From the NCBI GenBank assembly GCA_002373815.1, contig DFKH01000054.1, positions 1 to 11,821 on the forward strand: 11,821 nucleotides of DNA, read 5' to 3'. Each line of letters opens with the position of its first letter. Within the stretch, counting starts at the first letter, position 1. The DNA comes from Alphaproteobacteria bacterium UBA3650. Lineage in GTDB: Bacteria > Pseudomonadota > Alphaproteobacteria > CAAHEQ01 > UBA3637. The notes under the pieces were generated by a model that was not told where the DNA came from, made no database searches, and saw nothing but the letters and a program-made list of their open reading frames with translations. Below are positions 6,648 through 11,821 of this stretch, piece after piece. A program made the translations under genes and the position numbers.

Positions 6648-8268
6648 TGAAATTTATTCCCTGTAATTTCAATTTTAAAGTGCTATACTCGGATGAAACT
6701 TGTGAAAAATCTGACACATTTGGAAACATTTGCTTTAAAGCTTTTTCCAACCATTTAAAAGCTTGTTCATACTCACCTTTTGCATCAAGCAATCGTGACA
6801 CAATCAATTGTGCAGGCACATATCCCTCTTCCGCCGCCTGCAAATAATGCTGAAAAGAGGCTTCATCATTATGCTGTTTTGAATAAAGACGTCCAAGAGC
6901 CATATTTGCTCCAATATGTCCTTGCGCAGCCGCTTGATGATAAAATTCCATTGCCTTTGAAATACTTTGTGGCACTTTTTTACCTTCTTCCCAAATCACA
7001 CCCAATTTAAATTGACTTTCTGAATCACCTAATGAAGCATAACGCATTTCCCAAGCTAATTCATCCTGAGCTTCGTTAAATGAGGCAAACGGCATATTCG
7101 TCCAACCTAAACAAATGGCAACCAAAACAACTTTAATCATATCCCATGTCGCTTTTGCCCAGTCTGATTTAGGGAAACTTGTCATCCAACCTTTTACAAA
7201 CTTTTTAGCTAAATGAGCCTTTTTTTGATTCAAAGATAAAATCGTTTCTTGAATCCGTTTTTCCAATCCCACGCGATGTGGCTTCAAAACAAGCAACTTA
7301 AAATAAAGACCTAAAGCTTCCTCATAATCTTCTGTTTGTTCCAATAAAATAGCCAATTTATATAAACTGGGGAAGTGATTCGGATTTTGGTCTATCACAT
7401 ATCTTGTATGTTCCAAGGCCACAGGAAATTGTCCTTGTGCCATCAATACATTACTCAATCCCTCATGAGCAACAACCAAAGTATTATCTAATGCCAACGC
7501 TTTTTGATAAGAAATCGCCGCTTTTTCCCAATTTTTTTGATGTTCCAATAAAAGGCCTTGTTGAACCCAAGCACCAGAATTATAAGCATCTAATTCAATG
7601 GCTTTTTGTAAAGCCTGCATAGCCTCTTCTGGACGCTTTAGGCCTTCTAAAATCCCCGCATACAAGGTCCAATCACGACTAAAAATCAAATAATTTTTCA
7701 AAATTGTTTCGGCTTTTTTCCAAGCCTTTTGTCCCATATAAAAACGTGCCAATTGATAAGCTGTATTCTCATTTGCCTCCACAGCATAGGCTTTTAATAA
7801 TAAATTTTCTTTTTCTTTCTTCTTATGAACCAAAGTAGACAACCCCAAATATGCAGTAGCGATATTTTCATTTTCTTGTAAAGCAATATGAAAACATTCT
7901 TTAGCTTCTTTATTTTTTCCTTGAGCCAAATATATCAATCCTGCCTCAGTACGCACTTTTGGATCATTCATCAATTTTAAGTAAAAAGATAAAGCCTCAT
8001 CTAAATGTCCTTGCGCCCGTAAAACCTCTGCAAATGCAAGTTGATAATTGGCAACATCAGGATATAATTCCAATGCTTCATGCAATAAATCGGCTGCCAC
8101 AGAAAAAGCATGCTGACGATAAGCAATAAGACCAAGCAAATACAAAGCATCTCCATGCGTTGGTGAAATATTCATGGCTTCACGACACAAAGTCTCAGCG
8201 TGACGTAAATCTTCAGAATTAAACGCCTCAAAAGCCTGATCCAATAACTCATCAATTCTATTCGTCAT
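6634..8268 (-). CDS. TPR protein with a central membrane/signal-like segment and C-terminal Sel1-like repeats
   Basis: Unnamed protein of 544 residues. Residues about 20-340 are a series of roughly nine 34-residue tetratricopeptide repeats, e.g. GDALYLLGLIAYRQ (39-52) and NSGAWVQQGLLLEHQKNW (230-247). After a basic stretch (QKKAHLAKKFVKGW, 348-361) comes one hydrophobic segment, IKVVLVAICLGWTNMPFASF (378-397). Beyond it are about three Sel1-like repeats (408-516; e.g. AMEFYHQAAAQGHIGANMAL, 439-458). By the positive-inside rule the TPR part would be cytoplasmic and the Sel1 part periplasmic. The segment also reads as a signal peptide starting at Met377, so the ORF may be a fusion of two proteins. 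TPR and Sel1 repeats are protein-binding scaffolds; I see no catalytic motif. The start at 8268 is preferred (GGGG a few bases upstream, 11-nt overlap with rodA). A longer form starting at 8322 would overlap rodA by 65 nt. Its place directly after rodA suggests, but does not show, a link to the Rod machinery. Confidence 0.8.
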   Translation of the reverse strand: MTNRIDELLDQAFEAFNSEDLRHAETLCREAMNISPTHGDALYLLGLIAYRQHAFSVAADLLHEALELYPDVANYQLAFAEVLRAQGHLDEALSFYLKLMNDPKVRTEAGLIYLAQGKNKEAKECFHIALQENENIATAYLGLSTLVHKKKEKENLLLKAYAVEANENTAYQLARFYMGQKAWKKAETILKNYLIFSRDWTLYAGILEGLKRPEEAMQALQKAIELDAYNSGAWVQQGLLLEHQKNWEKAAISYQKALALDNTLVVAHEGLSNVLMAQGQFPVALEHTRYVIDQNPNHFPSLYKLAILLEQTEDYEEALGLYFKLLVLKPHRVGLEKRIQETILSLNQKKAHLAKKFVKGWMTSFPKSDWAKATWDMIKVVLVAICLGWTNMPFASFNEAQDELAWEMRYASLGDSESQFKLGVIWEEGKKVPQSISKAMEFYHQAAAQGHIGANMALGRLYSKQHNDEASFQHYLQAAEEGYVPAQLIVSRLLDAKGEYEQAFKWLEKALKQMFPNVSDFSQVSSEYSTLKLKLQGINFNDEN

Positions 8269-9421
8269 CAATGGACCCCAAACGACCAATAACCATTTCT
8301 TTATTGATGGCCACACATTCAATCAATCCAAATCCTATAAATAATGTCAGCATGGCAGTTCCACCATAACTCATTAAAGGCAGCGGCACGCCAACAACAG
8401 GCATCAATCCCATCACCATACCCATATTAATAAACACATACAATGCAAAATTCACTGTCAAACCAAGAGCTAAAATTTTTCCAAAAAAATTCGTGCATTT
8501 AAGGGCTATGATAACACCATAGAAAATGATAATCATATAAAGGGCATATAAAATAAGTGATCCAAACAATCCAAATTCCTCAGCTAAAACTGTAAAAATA
8601 AAATCTGTTTGCTTCTCAGGAATAAAGCTCAATCGACTTTGTGTTCCTTGCATAAATCCTTTTCCCCAAAAACCACCAGACCCAAGCGTAATCTTAGATT
8701 GAGTGATATGATAACCAGCCCCCAAAGGATCACGTTCTGGATTTAAAAAAGTCAACACGCGTTTTTTTTGATAATCGTGTAAATGAGCCCATACAATAGG
8801 CATAGCACCAGCCGCCATAATGAAGACCAAGAAAAATTTCCACAATTGAACACCGACCAAAAAAAAGATAGCAGCGCCCTCAAATACAAGCATCATCGCC
8901 GTTCCCAAATCTGGTTGTTTTAAAATCAACAAAACAGGAATTCCCATCATCAATAAAGGAGGAATAATAAATTTCATAGAACGTATATCATCTAAACTTG
9001 CACCATGAAAATAACGAGCTAAAGCTAAAACAAGGGCAATTTTCATACACTCAGAGGGTTGTAAATTTACAACACCCAAATTCAACCAACGTTGCGCCCC
9101 CATCCCGATATGCCCAAATAATTCCACACCAAACAACATCAGCAATGTCACACCATAAATCCAATAGGCATATTTCATAAAAAGCCGCAAGTTACAAAAT
9201 GCCACAAAGATTAAAACACATAAGCTAATGACAAAACGAACAGCCTGTTTACTCGCCCATGGAGACCAATGACCACCACCCACAGAATACAGAATGCCTA
9301 AACTGATACAAACAACAAAACAAACAAAAAACAACAATTGCCAATTAAATCCCATCCACTTTTCTTTAAAAGAGAGGTTATAGTTTTTCATATAACAATT
9401 GCGGTCTTTAAAAAAACTCAT
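8258..9421 (-). CDS. rodA: Rod shape-determining protein RodA, peptidoglycan glycosyltransferase (SEDS)
   Basis: A 387-residue polytopic membrane protein of the SEDS family that polymerises lipid II into glycan strands during cell elongation, as partner of PBP2. About ten hydrophobic segments are visible. Family motifs: GAQRWLNLGVVNLQPSE (108-124), KQPDLGTA (168-175), GAGYHITQSKITLGSGG (234-250), SFIPEKQTDFIFTVLAEEFG (265-284) and PLPLMSYGGTA (346-356). Asp273 in the TDFIF motif corresponds to the essential Asp of characterised RodA proteins (Asp262 in E. coli, by motif alignment). The start codon overlaps the mrdA stop as ATGA and is preceded by AGGAGT (9431-9436) at 9 nt, giving a short cytoplasmic N-terminal extension compared with E. 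coli RodA (370). A start at Met11 has a poorer upstream site. A run of eight A on the coding strand (8762-8769) encodes part of QKK (218-220). Confidence 0.96.
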   Translation of the reverse strand: MSFFKDRNCYMKNYNLSFKEKWMGFNWQLLFFVCFVVCISLGILYSVGGGHWSPWASKQAVRFVISLCVLIFVAFCNLRLFMKYAYWIYGVTLLMLFGVELFGHIGMGAQRWLNLGVVNLQPSECMKIALVLALARYFHGASLDDIRSMKFIIPPLLMMGIPVLLILKQPDLGTAMMLVFEGAAIFFLVGVQLWKFFLVFIMAAGAMPIVWAHLHDYQKKRVLTFLNPERDPLGAGYHITQSKITLGSGGFWGKGFMQGTQSRLSFIPEKQTDFIFTVLAEEFGLFGSLILYALYMIIIFYGVIIALKCTNFFGKILALGLTVNFALYVFINMGMVMGLMPVVGVPLPLMSYGGTAMLTLFIGFGLIECVAINKEMVIGRLGSIDDE

Positions 9422-11259
9422 TTAGCACTTACTCCTGATTTTATTTTAGCATCTTCTAAATCCAATCGCAAGGCCTCTTTTAAAACCTTTGAAGCCACAG
9501 GCGCAGCAGCAGAAGATCCGCCCCCTCCATGTTCTACCACAACAATCACAGCATATTTTGGTTTATCTGTCGGAGCATAGGCCGCAAACAAAGCATGATC
9601 ACGACTTTCCCATACCATATCCTTTTGTTTTTTAATCCCCTCTTCTCGTTCTTTCAATGAGATACGCCTTACCTGTGTTGTTGCGGTTTTTCCCGCCATT
9701 TTCATGCCATTCAAATTGAATCTGCTATTATAGGCTGTTCCTTTTTCGTGGTTCACAACATCATACATACCAGCTCTAATCAAACGCAAATAAGATTGAT
9801 TAAACAATGGCTCCTCTGATTGTTTCAACACTTCTTTTTTCACAAAGTGCAAATCTGGCAAACGACCATCATTTGCAATGGCAGCAACAGCCCGTAACAA
9901 CTGCAATGGCGTTGTCAATAAAAATCCTTGACCAATACTTAAATTTAATGTATCACCCATCCGCCATTCATCTTTGCGTGCTTTAAATTTCCAGTCGGGA
10001 GATGGTAACAATCCTTCTTTATCACCATTCATTTCTGTGTCAACAATCTGACCAAAACCCAATTTTTTAGCTGTAGCAATAATCTTTTCCCAACCAATTT
10101 TCTGTGCCATTTCATAAAAATAAACATCGCACGAATGACGTAATGCTTCTTGTAATGTTAAGGCGCCATGTCCTCCTTTTTTCCAACAGTGAAATTTCTG
10201 ATTACCTAATTGTGTGACTCCAGAGCAATAAACGCGTTTATTAGGATCAATGATGCCATTTTCCAACCCCGCCAAACCAACCACTAATTTAAAAATAGAT
10301 CCAGGAGAATAAGCTCCAAATAACGCCTTATTTTGTAATGGTTTCTTTTGATTATTCATCAATTGATTCCAGTTTTTTTGACTGATAGAAGATAAGAAAA
10401 TATTTGGATCATATGTTGGGGTAGAAACAAAAGTAAGAATCTCTCCATTTTGCACATTTGCAACAATCACAGTTCCAGCTTCATTTCCCATTGCATCTGT
10501 CGCAATTTTTTGCAATCTAGTATCAATTGTTAAATGAAGGTCTTCACCAGAAACAGCCTTTTCTTGATCCATCAAACTAACTGTGCGACCCATTGCATTC
10601 ACTTCTGTTTTTTTGTATCCCGGTTTTCCACGCAAAATTGATTCAAAACTTTGCTCTAAACCCGTACGACCAATTCTATACCCAGCCAAATCAAACCACG
10701 TACTATCCACATCTGTATCTCGATCATTGAGCAATGAAACATACCCCAAAATATGCGCTGTCAAATCTTTTTTGGGATAAGTGCGAATCATTGTTTCTTC
10801 AATTTGAATACCTTCCAAAACGGGAGCATTTAAATGTAACAAAACAACCTCTTCTTTTGTCAAATTATCCTTCACTTGAACAGGCATAAAGGCACGTTTA
10901 AATTTTGCCTCTTTTAAAATACGATCTTCTTCCTCCTCTGTCAGAGGAACAATCTTTTTAAAATTCTCCACTGTTTTTTTATAATCTTTTGTCAGTTCTT
11001 TCACTAAAACAGCTTGAAACACCTTACGATTATCAGCCAATATCACACCATTTCTATCATAGATTTTACCACGTTCAGGCATAGTCAATCGTACGGCTGT
11101 TCTATTTTTTTCAGCTAAAGCCATAAAACGTTCCCCTTGCAAAATTTGCAAATAAAACAAACGCCCTAATAAAATCAAACTAATGAAAACAAAAACAAAA
11201 CATAAAACAATCGTTCTGATAAAAATTTCATGGCTTTTTTCATATTTCCAAACCGTCAT
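9418..11259 (-). CDS. mrdA: Penicillin-binding protein 2, elongation-specific DD-transpeptidase
   Basis: A 613-residue class B PBP that cross-links peptidoglycan during rod elongation with RodA and MreBCD. It has a short cytoplasmic tail, one membrane anchor (about 12-38), a PBP dimerisation/pedestal domain (about 60-230, with PERGKIYDRNG 61-71 and GRTGLEQSFESILRGKPG 197-214), and a transpeptidase domain (about 260-595). The active-site motif is SIFK, with Ser321 as nucleophile and Lys324. The second motif is SCD (376-378), in the position of SxN. The third motif, normally KTG or KSG, reads KTA (524-526, in MAGKTATTQV); the Ala codon is GCA at 9682-9684. The rest of the domain is well preserved, so activity is probable but the third motif is atypical. 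The ATG overlaps the mreD stop as ATGA and has GGGAGG (11267-11272) 7 nt upstream. An E. coli-like length (633) and the rodA/mreD neighbours support PBP2 rather than PBP3/FtsI. Confidence 0.96.
   Translation of the reverse strand: MTVWKYEKSHEIFIRTIVLCFVFVFISLILLGRLFYLQILQGERFMALAEKNRTAVRLTMPERGKIYDRNGVILADNRKVFQAVLVKELTKDYKKTVENFKKIVPLTEEEEDRILKEAKFKRAFMPVQVKDNLTKEEVVLLHLNAPVLEGIQIEETMIRTYPKKDLTAHILGYVSLLNDRDTDVDSTWFDLAGYRIGRTGLEQSFESILRGKPGYKKTEVNAMGRTVSLMDQEKAVSGEDLHLTIDTRLQKIATDAMGNEAGTVIVANVQNGEILTFVSTPTYDPNIFLSSISQKNWNQLMNNQKKPLQNKALFGAYSPGSIFKLVVGLAGLENGIIDPNKRVYCSGVTQLGNQKFHCWKKGGHGALTLQEALRHSCDVYFYEMAQKIGWEKIIATAKKLGFGQIVDTEMNGDKEGLLPSPDWKFKARKDEWRMGDTLNLSIGQGFLLTTPLQLLRAVAAIANDGRLPDLHFVKKEVLKQSEEPLFNQSYLRLIRAGMYDVVNHEKGTAYNSRFNLNGMKMAGKTATTQVRRISLKEREEGIKKQKDMVWESRDHALFAAYAPTDKPKYAVIVVVEHGGGGSSAAAPVASKVLKEALRLDLEDAKIKSGVSAK
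9431..9436 (-). promoter_or_regulatory. Ribosome binding site of rodA inside the end of mrdA
   Basis: AGGAGT on the minus strand, 9 nt before the rodA ATG (9419-9421), lies within the last codons of mrdA. Together with the ATGA stop/start overlap it fixes the rodA start and predicts that PBP2 and RodA, which work as a pair, are translationally coupled. Confidence 0.75.
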
Positions 11260-11765
11260 ACAGCAGCCTCCCGAATCTTTTTATCAAGATGTGCACAAAA
11301 ACGCATAACAAAAGGATATATCAAAATAAGCACCCAAAATTCAACCATAATCGGCATAAATGCAACAGAATTTTTTGCCAAAAGTACAACAAATAAGTAA
11401 TTGACAATTTCTACACTCAATAACATAGTTGCAAACACAATCCACAGATAACTAAATGTCAATTCTAACAAATAGCGCCTTAAAAAATTAGCCATAAAAA
11501 ATAACAAAACAAAACAAAAAGTCGTCACGCCCATTGGACTTTGAATCAAGAATTCAGAAATTATTCCTAACAAAAAAACAGCCCAAGAACTCAAACATTT
11601 TGGATTATAAATGGCAAAATAAAATATGGGAATAAAAATCCATTGAATACTATATGAGTAATAAGGTAAAAAATGATAAGGAAGTAAATGTCCAAAAATC
11701 ATCGTCAAACAAAGCAAAAAAGGAGCTATTTGCCGAATCCAAAAATGCATATTAAATTCCAGCAT
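11256..11765 (-). CDS. mreD: Rod shape-determining protein MreD
   Basis: A 169-residue, very hydrophobic inner-membrane protein (E. coli MreD is 162) with about six predicted membrane segments (about 12-31, 38-54, 61-76, 78-95, 103-130, 135-155) and a basic C-terminal end (DKKIREAAV). GIISEFLIQSPMGVTTF (67-83) matches the G-x-x-x-D-x-x-x-x-x-P-x-G core of MreD, with Glu in place of the usual Asp. MreD bridges MreC and the PBP2-RodA synthase in the elongasome; it has no known catalytic activity. Primary sequence conservation in this family is low, so the call rests on the motif, topology, length and position between mreC and mrdA. The start at 11765 is supported by AAGGAG (11773-11778) 7 nt upstream and by lying 1 nt after the mreC stop; Met6 is a weaker alternative. 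Confidence 0.92.
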   Translation of the reverse strand: MLEFNMHFWIRQIAPFLLCLTMIFGHLLPYHFLPYYSYSIQWIFIPIFYFAIYNPKCLSSWAVFLLGIISEFLIQSPMGVTTFCFVLLFFMANFLRRYLLELTFSYLWIVFATMLLSVEIVNYLFVVLLAKNSVAFMPIMVEFWVLILIYPFVMRFCAHLDKKIREAAV

Positions 11766-11766
11766 C

Positions 11767-11821
11767 TTACGGCTCCTTACAATCAGTTTTTAAAAGGACA
11801 TCCGTCAACCCAAAATCAATT
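11767..11821 (-). CDS. mreC: C-terminal end of rod shape-determining protein MreC (partial, cut by the window edge)
   Basis: The frame entering from the right edge reads IDFGLTDVLLKTDCKEP followed by TAA (11767-11769). Seventeen codons are too few for identification on their own. But the frame is open to the edge, ends 1 nt before mreD, and has the LTDVLL-type ending common in MreC, and mreC is the usual gene at this place. MreC is a periplasmic bitopic scaffold that activates PBP2. The mreD ribosome binding site lies inside its last codons. The rest of the gene, and probably mreB and the operon promoter, lie beyond the window. Confidence 0.75.
   Translation of the reverse strand, partial: IDFGLTDVLLKTDCKEP
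11773..11778 (-). promoter_or_regulatory. Ribosome binding site of mreD inside the end of mreC
   Basis: AAGGAG on the minus strand, 7 nt before the mreD ATG, overlaps the Lys-Glu-Pro codons and lies just before the stop of mreC. It supports Met1 as the mreD start rather than Met6. Confidence 0.75.

Noticed and set aside
8269..8322. An 18-codon longer start for the TPR protein (MNVWPSIKKW...), which looks like a hydrophobic leader
   Set aside because: It would overlap the conserved end of rodA by 65 nt, and its upstream sequence is a weaker ribosome binding site. The hydrophobic look comes from reading rodA in another frame. The start at 8268 gives a usual TPR beginning and an 11-nt overlap.
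8762..8769. A8 tract in rodA (coding strand) as a possible slippage switch
   Set aside because: Runs of A are expected in AT-rich coding sequence for Lys codons; unlike the G8 tract in mfd, it does not stand out from its surroundings.
5292..10780. Plus-strand open frames opposite trkA, dus, the TPR gene, rodA and mrdA
   Set aside because: All are antisense to genes with intact family motifs; none shows a recognisable protein or a convincing ribosome binding site.
1..11821. CRISPR array, tRNA/rRNA, insertion sequence, toxin-antitoxin or other defence system
   Set aside because: I saw no regularly spaced repeats, tRNA-like cloverleaf, transposase motifs or terminal inverted repeats, and all long frames are accounted for by the listed genes.

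Overview
The window looks like a piece of an AT-rich alphaproteobacterial chromosome. Three things suggest this: the mreC-mreD-mrdA-rodA gene order, a dus gene next to trkA, and a prepilin with a GRSMVEMLGVLAIIGVLSVG type N-terminus. I associate that N-terminus, and the short dispersed repeat inserted in this gene, with host- or gut-associated low-GC Alphaproteobacteria. This placement is inference from memory of the families, not from a search.

Layout: almost the whole window (974-11821) is one tightly packed minus-strand gene train, read from right to left: mreC (only its last 17 codons) > mreD > mrdA (PBP2) > rodA > a TPR/Sel1-repeat protein > a DusB-type tRNA dihydrouridine synthase > trkA > mfd. 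Every junction is an overlap or a gap of 9 nt or less (1 nt, ATGA overlap, ATGA overlap, 11-nt overlap, 14-nt overlap, 1 nt, 9 nt), so these genes are probably co-transcribed from a promoter beyond the right edge. The first four genes make the Rod (elongasome) cell-wall machinery: MreC/MreD scaffold, PBP2 transpeptidase and RodA glycosyltransferase. The last three are housekeeping genes for tRNA modification, potassium-uptake regulation and transcription-coupled repair. The TPR/Sel1 protein sits between the two sets and has no recognisable specific function.

The left end (58-939, plus strand) converges on mfd and encodes a cysteine-rich type IV prepilin/pseudopilin-like protein. A 58-bp palindromic repeat is inserted in frame in its leader peptide.

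The window contains no RNA gene, CRISPR array, transposase or complete mobile element that I can see, and no gene-free stretch longer than 57 bases. I did not find a clearly new multi-gene system. The points most worth a second look are the in-frame repeat in the prepilin leader, the two-part TPR-membrane-Sel1 protein in the rod operon, the apparent loss of the ntr genes between dus and trkA, a KTA instead of KTG motif in PBP2, and a G8 tract inside mfd.
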